This document shows, piece by piece, positions 32,610-64,000 of a DNA stretch of 64,000 nt (its first letter is position 1; each line of letters starts with the position of its first letter). Where the stretch lies: positions 23,690,078-23,754,077 of the forward strand of contig NC_086367.1 in NCBI RefSeq assembly GCF_036324505.1, written 5' to 3'. The position numbers were made by a program, and so were the translations under genes. The DNA comes from Eleginops maclovinus. Lineage: Eukaryota > Chordata > Actinopteri > Perciformes > Eleginopidae. The notes under the pieces are model-generated. The model did not search any database, was not told the DNA's origin, and saw nothing but the letters and a program-made list of their open reading frames with translations.

Positions 32610-35600
32610 TCATCGGAAGAACTTCAGATAAACCACGGCTGCTAGAATAGCCAGCTCCATTATGATGATGACGCCCAACAGCAGCTTGTTGGTCATCAGC
32701 CTACAGGACAACAAAGCAGGAAGTCAACAACAGACAGTTTGAAATATGATCTGGATTCATTGTTTGGTGTATTAAATGTGTCTCAAAGTCCAAAGTGATG
32801 TATTTAATGTGTTGACTTGTCAGAAACCCAAAGATGTTCCCTTTAATATGATATAAAACTGAGGAAACGGCGATGAAACAACAATCTTTGCATTAAAAAA
32901 ACAAATTCACTCACAAACTTAAATATTCAACTGGCTAAAAGTTGCTGCTCTATAGTCAGCACTGTTATTAAGAAATGAATAGATATATATTATTCTTTAA
33001 CAAATCCACTATAGTATATTTAGAACTAGCATCCAAGCTAAGAGACAACAAGACTCCACATTCAGTGAAGGCTAATATAAGAATAGAGACTAATTCAACT
33101 CAAACTTAAGAAAGTGGTACTGGAAACAGTCTTAGGAGTACAAGTGTACAGTAAACGGCAGAAATACAGAGGTAAGGGAGAATTGAAGGGAACATTTTAT
33201 AGGTATTTATGATATAGGATATTGTTGTTACATCTCCCTCTTCTTTATTTTATATCATTAATCTTATTTATAAGACAGATCGAGAATGGAGAAGAGGGTT
33301 CAAATATATGTAGGTAGAAGAGTTATATTTCACTTAACTGAAATGTTCATTCTTTTAAAGAGGACCAAAATACATAAATGAGAAACTGTCCGATGGATGT
33401 GTGTGCCTTTTATGATTCAATAAAAGGACAATACAACATTTCAAAAACAGAGTAACATTTAGCATCAAAAACAAGCAACTAAAAAGGAAGATTTGTTAAA
33501 TGTTAAATATTTGTAAGAGGTTTGCACTCACCGTCGCGACATGGCACGAAGAATCTTCCTACTTTTGCTGAGGTTCTCTCCGGTATCCACCAACTTAATA
33601 AAAGACAATATATCGTTAACAAAATCCAACAAACAGCCTCTTGTGTTTTTAGAAATGTGTTTTCATTCATCTTTTATTTCGTAAATGGAGCAACTTTCAC
33701 GAACCCTCATTTTCCCTGGGATAATCACAGTGTTCTGAGACTTCAACCTGGAATTACCGCTTGATTTTGACCCTAAATTTAGCATAAATGCTGGACTGAT
33801 AATAAGAGGATAAACACCTTGACTTAAATATATGACATACAGTACCATACATCTTTCTCCACACATAAATATTTCTTGCACAATTCATGTAAATAACTCT
33901 TTACAACGACCGCACGTCCTCGCAGCCACAGCGACCTTTTGTAAATCCTGTCTTACTTCTTCGTGGATCTCTTCCTGCACCCTGTTATAATCAGATTCAT
34001 ATCTCACTTTGTTCCTGGCGCGGTCCAGCTGCTCCCGCTGGCCTCCGAGCTCCTCGATGATATCAGTGCCGACCTGATCCGTCTCCGCTGCGATACGGAG
34101 AGTTCTCTCGATGCTCTGACTCGCGTTGCTCAGAGAGTCGGTGCCCTGCAGCAGCAACACTCTCTGGGACTGAACGTGGGTCTGAGTGAGAGGAAGACAT
34201 TACAATTAGGGTCAATACGAGCAAACAAGAGCGGAAGAGAACAGGAAGGTCAATTCAAAAACATACAAAGTGTTCCAAATCACATCCTGTATCTTAAGTG
34301 CTGCAGCTGCCCTCATAGGTGTGTACTGTTGTCTGCAGGAGTTCATTTATAGTAAAGAAACTGTGTCAACCTTTCCTTGAACTTCTACTTTTACCGAGAA
34401 TTTGTTTTTACAGAAAGCAGAAAAGGACAAGTGAGCTTCTTGCTTTCAATCCGATGAGCTGGGAGCCAAATCAGGATTTTCCACTGATGTTGTTTCTATC
34501 TGAAACATTTCCTGCTTCACACTTCCTTGTAATTGTTGATATCCCCTCATGACGAGATGACACGGAATTTCTAACTGCCGGGCGGCACTCACACTCTGCT
34601 GGTTCTGTGATGAGTAGATGGCTGGATGACTTCCCGCCCCCGCCTGTGAGGAGGATCCAGCATCGGAGGTCTTCATGTCTCTCTGCAGCTTCCCCAGGTC
34701 TCGGTGGTACATCCGCAGCTTAGTGCTCATGGTGTTTCTGTAGGAGGACGGAGCGGACCGCAGCTCTTCATCCATTCCCTCTAACTGGAGACGGATAAAT
34801 AAAGACATTCAAGAGAAAGTCTCAGTGAAGGGTTTATCAAAACATAACACATGCAAAAACACAGAGTCTCTCAATAGCTGTAACACTAATGGGTGAAAGA
34901 GCATTTACTCAAATATTTAACTATGTACACTTTCTAGGTTCCCATTGAGAATTGATCATTTAATGCCATTTTAAGGAGCTCCATAAAGAAGAACAATAAT
35001 AAATAAAATTAGATGTACTTTTATTAATCCCCGTGGGGAAATTCGATCTTCTGCAGCTGACCCATCCTAGTGTTAGGAGCAGTGGGCTGCCATATGTACG
35101 GCGCCCGGGGAGCAGTGTAAGGATGCCTTGCTCAGGGACACCACAGTAGCACTTGGTCTTTTGGGGACTTGAACTGGTGACCTTCCAGTTCCCAGGCCAA
35201 GCCCCTAACCACTTTTGCCACCACCGCCCCACCAATGAATTACCCGAGTAAAACAAAACAAAAAATGCTTCAAGATAACAAATAAAAACATAGCATTTAA
35301 AGCGACTGTATATGTTGCCTTGTGTATTTCCTTTATGGAAGAAGCTGCAGATATCAGACAGTGTCAATATTTCCTGACAGTTATTTGTCATATTGGTATT
35401 TTACTTTTGGAGGTATTTATGTTTTAGGAACCTATTTTTTTTAATTTTATAGCATAGATAGCACATTTCACATGACAATATAAACACATACTGCACAAAA
35501 CAACACATTTTACACAGATAATACACCTATAAAAAACACATTATGAATAAATATAACACATAAACAGATAATAAACCTATAGATAATCACATATTGAACA

Positions 35601-35973
35601 GATAATAAACCTATAGATAATCACATATTGAACAGATAATAAACCTATAGATAATCACATGATCAGCAGATAATAAACCTATAAAAAACACATTATAAAA
35701 ACAGCAGCTCACCACTTCCTCAGCCTCCCCCTTCCTCTCATCGAAGGTCCTCACCAGCCTCTTCCTCTCCTCTGTAAACAATAACAACAACATATATCCA
35801 GTGTCACAGCACATAAACCACCTTTATTACCCTGTTAGCTACCGTTAGCATTAGCTTGTGTAACAACAACACTTACCTCCCTGGCTCCTCAGAGCTTTCT
35901 CCGGCAGCAGCTTCAGCTCCTCGAACAGGGATTTGTAGATCTCATGGAGCTTCTCAAATTCCTCCGACGACAT
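32610..35973 (-). CDS. vti1b: Vesicle transport SNARE Vti1b (Qb-SNARE)
   Basis: Six coding exons in gene order: 35877-35973, 35713-35771, 34593-34784, 34008-34181, 33532-33593, 32610-32700. They total 224 residues (human VTI1B 232). Vti1b is a tail-anchored Qb-SNARE acting in trans-Golgi, late endosome and lysosome fusion with syntaxin-7/8 and VAMP8. The N-terminal Habc part begins MSSEEFEKLHEIYKSLFEEL. A Ser/Gly/Ala-rich linker follows (residues ~90-113). The SNARE coiled coil covers SQSIERTLRIAAETDQVG through LSKSRKILRAMSRR with conserved QREQ and heptad hydrophobics. The tail anchor is at residues ~201-219 (LLLGVIIIMELAILAAVVY), ending KFFR*. All junctions are GT-AG and in phase. The ATG is the only one ahead of the conserved EEFEKLHEI block. 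Confidence 0.96.
35020..35232 (-). mobile_element. tRNA-derived SINE, minus orientation
   Basis: On the minus strand a B box (ggttcaagtcc-type; plus strand ggacttgaact at 35164-35174) follows an A-box-like stretch near 35205. The body and the tail 'ctcctaacactaggatgggt' then lead into a LINE-like end with aatttccccacgggg. It is the same family as 38044-38262, in opposite orientation, and sits in the vti1b intron 34785-35712. Confidence 0.7.
35563..35690. repeat. 34-bp tandem repeat, about 3.5 copies
   Basis: The unit gataataaacctatagataa + tcacatattgaaca repeats with a 34-base period just downstream (on the transcript) of vti1b exon 2, with looser related sequence from 35480. AT-rich, intronic. 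Confidence 0.8.
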
Positions 35974-36315
35974 TTCGGAGTAGTTAAAGTCCTCTTTATA
36001 GTATAAATAAAGGTATGTTGTTGTCTTAAAAACAGCACTCAGGATAATCTTAAATCCAAATTGTTAGTTTTGCTTTTGACGATAATCAGATGCACGAGAC
36101 GCTTCCGCGTTGTGGTCCTCGTGATCCAACGGTCGAATCTCCGGACTAGAAATATAATTAGAAACTAATATAAAACATAGAAAGATGAATACAAGCTACA
36201 TTATACATACCAAATAGGAGTAAAACTTACAAAAAGTATTAAAATGTTGGTGAAATACATTTTTAAACAACCATTAACAATTGTATTCAGGCTCTAGGCG
36301 GACAGCTCACACTAT

Positions 36316-36334
36316 GCATCATGGGAAATGTAGT
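36316..36334 (-). promoter_or_regulatory. ZNF143/THAP11-type motif, vti1b side
   Basis: On the minus strand it reads actacatttcccatgatgc, one mismatch from the ZNF143 site ACTACAATTCCCATGATGC. It lies 343 bases upstream of the vti1b ATG. ZNF143 sites typically mark TATA-less and divergent promoters. Confidence 0.55.
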
Positions 36335-36878
36335 TTAAAACATTTCTAGCTGAATTAAATTAAATTATATGTAAATATATATGATTGTATGTATTAAAAT
36401 ATATGTTTTACACATTATAAGTCCATATTTTTACTTTATGTTTAATGTAATTATGTGTTTGGTTCATGCTCATTGTAGCCTTGCTTTAGTTTTATTGTTC
36501 TTTTTTTGAATTGTTTTTGATATTATTGAATGGTTTTGTCCCTCAAGGACTTTGTTTTATAAGGGTAAATAAGCTTCCTAGAGGAAAAACTAAAGGTTGT
36601 GTATTCATATGTATTATCCTTAAAAATATTATTTATTATAATCTAATATTATTAATAATTCATATATATCAACTACTTATTAGCATTATTTTGATTTCAA
36701 AATTGAAAACATGTTCTTATCTTATATTGAGTATATTTTCTATGTATTTAAATATATATATATATATATACATACATTTCATATCAAATATTTATAGTCA
36801 TAGTCAAATGAATAAATCTCTTTAATTATAATTAATATTACTGTTATTATAATAACTCATTTATACAACCATATAAAA

Positions 36879-36897
36879 ACTACAATCCCATGATGCA
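36879..36897 (+). promoter_or_regulatory. ZNF143/THAP11-type motif, rdh side
   Basis: actacaatcccatgatgca matches the same consensus but lacks one T in the centre. It lies 87 bases upstream of the rdh ATG, just before a short GC-rich stretch (gttcgcggcggcc), and in opposite orientation to the vti1b-side motif. Confidence 0.5.
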
Positions 36898-36983
36898 GTT
36901 CGCGGCGGCCCTTTGACCCCTCTGCTTTGACATCAGCTGTTCAGCCCACAGAGCCGCGGAGGAGACAGAAAGGCATCCGTGCT

Positions 36984-43393
<6,410 letters not shown>

Positions 43394-44270
43394 CTCAACC
43401 TTTAACCTCCATCTTTCTCAAAGGAGTCCTTAAGTCTTTCTTTAAATCCTTCATTTCATTATGGTTTCGATGTTCCGTACTTTGAAGCGTTTCCTACCTA
43501 AAAGCAGTCAGGTAATACTGTCAGAGGTACTATAATGTGAAGTTGCTTTTTTGTGAAATAATGCAGTAATTACTTTATAATAACTTGAGTGTTTTTGGTG
43601 CTGCTCCTCAAACCAAAAACCTCTCAACCGTATTATAACGTAACCACAGATAACTTTTTGACTCTATATTTTTGTGACACAATGTGAATACAGTGTAGGC
43701 AAAAAAGCAACTTGATGTATGTAATGCTGTAGGATACTGTGAAGGGTCAAGCCAGGGTAAATGACCAGCATCTTTATCAAATATCGTGTTTCATTTACCT
43801 GTTTTTCTCCAGAACTTGCAGGCTAAATTGCTTGACTTTTGTGCCAGCCTTTCTAAACAATTGCAGGGGTTCTTACAGTATTTCTAGGTTGATAAGAAGT
43901 AAGTTAAATATCGAGGATCAGTGTCGGCTTGAGACATGATTACCGCTTGAATTGCATACATGTATTTTGTGATAATTGTAGTTGATGTAGGATATAAGAA
44001 GGTTTTTCTATTTTAACCAAAATCAGAGTTAGGATTGTGTCGTTGCAATATCTGCAGAGAACTTTTCCCATTTGCCAAAAAACTGCACTTTCCCAGAGGA
44101 ATTACAGTTTTCCATTTCTAAGGATCTCCCCCCCCCCCATGTTCCCTTCTCAGCATTCACAAGCAAGGTTGCCAAGAGTTTACATTCTGTGTTTTATACG
44201 AGTCAAACATGCCTTTTACTACACGAACATTCATGTTAAGAGTTGAATGTTTACATTTGATGTAAATAAA
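43394..44270 (+). terminator. rdh 3'UTR ending at an AATAAA signal
   Basis: From the stop TGA (43391-43393) to aataaa at 44265-44270, about 880 bases, no coding signal is seen. A short C9 run lies near 44130. The signal assignment is by position only. Confidence 0.5.
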
Positions 44271-44689
44271 CGGAGATATTACTATAAGGTGCTGTATCGC
44301 TCCGGGTCTTTTTAAGAGCTGTGAAATGTTGGATAACGCTGAATTATTCCACAGAACAAACAAGTCCAATTTGATGCGTGTTATTGCTGAAGGAATAGTT
44401 TGAACCTTTAGAAAATGTGCTTATTTATTGCAGAGCGAACAGGGCTCCTACATATGAAGGAACGTTAGATTAAGGATTTTCTTTAATGCCACAAATGATC
44501 AGAACAATTTCACATGGAAATTCTTCCCTAGAATCTGTGGGACTGTGAGAGCATTTGGTTAATTACTAACATTGATTAGCCTCTGGTTAAATCTGTCACA
44601 AAACATATCTATACAAACATGTCTGAAGTGTTTTGCTCAAAATTCCAAACAGATCCCCCCCCCCCTGCCTCACTCCCCTCTATCTCAGC

Positions 44690-44930
44690 CCTGTTCCTGA
44701 AGTGCTGATTCTGTGACTGGAGCTTTAAATTTGAGCAGAGCTGAAGCTGGCTACGCCCCTTTAGAGCTGAAGCTGGCCACGCCCCTTTGGAGCTGAAGCT
44801 GACCACGCCCCTTTGGAGCTGAAGCTGGCCACGCCCCTTTGGAGCTGAAGCTGGCCACGCCCCTTTAGAGCGTCATGCAGCTCTCTGTCTGAAGAGAGAA
44901 GTTTCTAACAGAGAAACTCAGCTAAACGCT
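44690..44930. mobile_element. Dispersed repeat with internal 26-bp tandem
   Basis: The flanks ('cctgaagtgctgattctgtg', 'gagctttaaat') closely match 53828-53870 in zfyve26. Inside, agctgaagctggccacgccc + ctttgg repeats five times with a 26-base period (44757-44872), each unit holding a ccacgccc GC/KLF-type box. In the 53.8-kb copy this segment is single. Confidence 0.65.
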
Positions 44931-46955
44931 GCCCTGATTAAACCACACAAGATGTTCCAAACCGAGAGAGGTGGACATTTGAAATGCAGTTAATTGTTAG
45001 AATATGCTACGCTCCTGTGGGGATATCACTGTGTGTAGAAACTGAACCTGCAATGAAAAGGTGTAGGTTTCAGGGATTTTAACATCAAGTTTTCATTTGA
45101 TCCCAACAGACACATAAAACCCTGAGAAAAGTCCATTAAATGACTCATATTAGGATGATAATAAGCTGGCTGCTAGCTTTAGCTTCATACTGTGCTATTT
45201 TTCACCGAGCTAGCTCACTAATAGCAGGTTAGCATATAAGATGTGTATCCCAAAACTTTCCACAAATAATCCACATTTTTGAACATTTTTATTATCATCT
45301 TTACAACATGTTACTTTACAGGGGATGAAGAAATCAATTCCATTTCATAATCGTCAGTGCATCATCGAAGCAGAAGCTGAATTAGATTCTTGACTTTTTT
45401 TTTTTACCAAAACAAGTGTCTTTACTGAGCATAAAGTGCGGCAGTGATGAGTCAACAGTCAGAGTGCACGAACACCTTCATTCACCTCTTGCTGTTTAAT
45501 AGTCTGTCAGCTCATAGAGTCCTGCTGTGACCCCCGAAGTGTTGAGGACTCCAACGTTTTCTGTTAGAAATGTTGGAGATGCTCACTTACATTTGTTGGG
45601 CAATTAGCACAAGACGCATTAATGAACATACGCAGACAATAGTTCAAGTGGCCGAGTTGGACAATTTTGGAGTGGTTCTGGTGTATATTGAGAGTCCATT
45701 TCTGACAGTTTCAGGATAAAAAATGTCAGTTTTAAATAGGAAGTGGCCATATTTGTAGTCTCAGTGAACTGAATTTGAATCGATTTAAAGACTTTTGATC
45801 CTGAAAATGTCAGAAATGGACTCAGTATCCTCGATACCTCTCCATCGGCCTTTTTTAACCATCGTCTGAATAATGCCAATTAATGCAACGTATGCTAATT
45901 GTGCAAATTGCCCAACACACTTCTAAATGCTGGAGACATTTCCAACATAAAACCTTGGGCTGCTCAACACTTCCAGGATCCCTTAGCCGGCAACTACACG
46001 ATAACATTTACTGTCACAGGAACATCCGTCAGTCTGGCGCAGCAGAGGGAAACGACACCGTGTCTTGGTAAGAATAAAGATCATATCATCAGGAATTAAT
46101 CTCACATCCATAATCTTGCATCCTTGAAAAGGCAGTGTCTGCGACGTGGTGATTGTCGTGTAAATGAACAATAAAAACACGGTGACTTTTGGACTGCCAG
46201 GGCGGGAAAACAACAACAGTGAACAGCAAAAGGAACCATATGGCAAAAAGTAAATCCCTTTTTTTTACACATTATTGGACTCTGTAAGGGAATCATTGTG
46301 GATTCATGGAGGTAAGACATGAGAACAAAGTGAAAAGCATGATTTAAAATTAGACACTTTTACAAAAAACAGTACACAGAAGATGAGAAATAAAAACCAG
46401 ATGATTGAGAACTCAATTTGATTGATAACACGATCTTGAAGTGGGTCCCTTTCTGCATCCAATCCTTGCTCAAGAAATATATGAAATATTCATTCCTCTT
46501 ACCAAAAGGGAAGAAAGCTGGCCATGAAATGTGCAATATAACACCAGGTAACAGTAAACACCTTCAGGGGGATAAACAAAAACACAGCACCACATGTTCA
46601 GTTTAAAGTCAGGACATTTGTCATTGTGGGGTAAATTCACAAACAGAAACAGAAGACACAGTTAGTCAGAGGCCGTCCAGTCACTGAAAGATATTCCCTT
46701 TTTGCTGAGGTAGGAGATGAATCTTCGTGGAATACTGAGTCGTAGATATATCCTTCACATCGTTCCTTCTCAAACAGTGTGAAGATGGGAGAGAAAAGCA
46801 GAGTGGCAGTAAAGCACGGTGGTGATTGGACAGTGTCAGGGCTTAAGGGATTGTCAGATGTTTCTGCTCAAAGAGAAACTCAGCTCCAGGCTGGAAATCA
46901 GATTGTTTCACCTGTGACCACGCCTCGTTTCACAGTGATCCAGAGCAGTGGGAGA

Positions 46956-47319
46956 TTTAAAGGGACAGTACACCTTTAAATAACCTCTCACCTGGAGTGC
47001 TTTTTTTGTCTGGATAGTTTTGGTTTACATAACGTCTGAGGATCATCTTGGAAAGCGACATTACTGTCATTTTCTATTGTTTGAATGCCATCTAGTCCCA
47101 TCTCTACATTTGATACCTTAGTACCTTGAATCCAAAGGAACTGGAACCCTCCACAGTGATGTCCAGAAATCATGACCCAGTTACAAAAACAATCCATGTT
47201 TTACCCACGCTTCTTTCTGTGGGGTGATTATGGTGTCGACATAATAGTTCCTACATGATATTTAGAGTAATATGAAGCACTTCAGGTAAGAGGAATTTTG
47301 GTGTAACTGTCCCTTTAAA
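46956..47319. mobile_element. MITE-like element with TTTAAAGGGACAGT inverted ends
   Basis: The left end tttaaagggacagtacacc (46956-46974) and the right end ggtgtaactgtccctttaaa (47300-47319) are inverted copies about 19 bp long, 364 bp apart. The interior is non-coding. Ends of this type are common in vertebrate non-autonomous DNA transposons. A possible target duplication was not resolved. Confidence 0.7.
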
Positions 47320-47568
47320 CTTCTGCAGGTTTAAGTCGAATTTGAGCAAAGACACCAAATCTAGTTGACCCCTGCGCCCAATATGTTGACTTTAAAAGGC
47401 ATTAAATGTGCTGTATATAAATTAATATAATAAACTGCAGCACTGGGATGTAACATGTGCAACAGCTGTTACATAAAGTAGTCGTTTCTATAACTGATGA
47501 CGTCAGAAACCCTGGATCCTCTCTTCAGTTTTTAAGTGCTTTCTTTATGATCCCTTGTAAATCCTCCT

Positions 47569-63300
<15,732 letters not shown>

Positions 63301-64000
63301 CTGGGGGGGCACACAAGACTAAAGTTACTACCTGGGAAAAGATCAGGGTTCCTACAGCTTCTCCAAAGTCAAATTTAAGCTCTTACAAACACTTTTTTCG
63401 ATTAGTTTCTCGTTAATTTCTTGCTTTAAATCTCAGGAAATGTCACTTTTTGCTTCCAAATGTATGACTTTGAAACCTCGGGTAATATCCAAGTCCTTTT
63501 TCGTAGAGTGACGTCCATCCTCCGGGTCCATATGTATTTATTTACCCGCATTAACCCTTAAAACACATCTCTTTAAGCTTGCTTTTTCCTCCTTCTCTAA
63601 ACACTACACTGCTTTCTGTTCCATATTTCTGTTCTCTGGATGAATTATATTGCCTCGTGTTTTTTCCTTCCTGTACGTTGATGTTCTATACAGTAGCTAA
63701 CGTAGACTGATTAATGCACCTGTCATCACATTAAATCACATGTTGCTGAGACTTTATAAAACCACTTAAACAGTTCAAATCTGTTCAGAAAATTTGCAAA
63801 ATAATAAAACATGTGTCTTTGAGGAAGGCAGGCACTTGAACTCCATGAACCTTTTTCATAAAATGTCAACAAAAGAATGAGAAAATCTGTTAAGAGTCCT
63901 CTTTATTTGTGTGAAAAGCAAAAGCAATCAAGCTCTCTTGTAATTGTGTTATCATTCATCTAAAAAGCAAACTATTCACTCAGATTTTATGCACTTTACG
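63301..64000 (-). other. zfyve26 intron at the right edge
   Basis: No coding exon could be joined to the acceptor at 63301. The upstream exon must end with one base of a split Gly codon beyond the window. Apart from the duplicate at 63451-63682 nothing is recognised. Confidence 0.5.
63451..63682. repeat. Intronic duplicate, copy 2
   Basis: Diverged partner of 62075-62308 (shared landmarks cttccaaatgtatg, atttatttaccc, acacatctctttaagc, ccttcctgtacgttgat), same orientation, upstream of the first visible zfyve26 exon. Confidence 0.75.

Larger units (their letters stand above)
44271..47568. other. Region between rdh and zfyve26 coding ends
   Basis: It contains the dispersed repeat at 44690-44930, a possible zfyve26 polyadenylation signal (tttatt at 45288-45293, AATAAA on the minus strand), a C9 run near 44656 and a MITE-like element at 46956-47319. 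Part may be the zfyve26 3'UTR. No protein-coding gene was recognised. Confidence 0.4.

Overview
This is a gene-rich nuclear window from a ray-finned fish, probably a percomorph-type teleost. The evidence is intron-split vertebrate genes with GT-AG junctions, long CA/GT microsatellites, tRNA-derived SINEs, MITE-like inverted-repeat elements and an L1-type LINE remnant. Base composition, codon use and repeats fit a compact teleost genome; the species cannot be named from the sequence alone.

Layout. (1) 1-2.2 kb: the first two coding exons of slc39a9 (zinc transporter ZIP9), minus strand, running off the left edge. (2) 3.1-15.7 kb: complete rbm25 (splicing regulator), minus strand, 17 coding exons plus a 5'UTR exon; its reading frame is intact except for one apparent 1-nt insertion in a C8 tract. 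(3) 15.8-21.4 kb: intergenic, dominated by a ~2.8-kb minisatellite of 32-bp units grown from the end of a dispersed element, then a promoter-like cluster with no recognisable gene, a dead LINE and GT microsatellites. (4) 21.5-31.2 kb: arg2 (mitochondrial arginase), plus strand, 8 coding exons, one with a GC donor. (5) 31.6-36.0 kb: vti1b (Golgi/endosomal Qb-SNARE), minus strand, 6 coding exons. (6) 37.0-44.3 kb: an RDH11/12-type retinol dehydrogenase, plus strand, 7 coding exons, with a 72-bp tandem array in its last intron. (7) 47.6-63.3 kb: the C-terminal 27 coding exons of zfyve26 (spastizin), minus strand, including the FYVE finger; the 5' part lies beyond the right edge.

The genes do not form a pathway. 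They are a conserved block: arg2(+), vti1b(-), rdh(+), zfyve26(-) is the order and orientation known for human 14q24, with one RDH gene here where mammals have RDH11 and RDH12. vti1b and the rdh gene are divergent and about 1 kb apart, with a ZNF143-like motif on each side. arg2/vti1b and rdh/zfyve26 are convergent.

Exon boundaries were read by eye from splice consensus, reading-frame phase and recalled protein families. All six reading frames close with correct phases except rbm25, as noted. No undescribed biological system was found. The most notable signals are the minisatellites born from one transposon end, the 72-bp intronic array carrying 11 E-box motifs, the orphan promoter-like cluster, the GC-AG intron and the rbm25 frame break.
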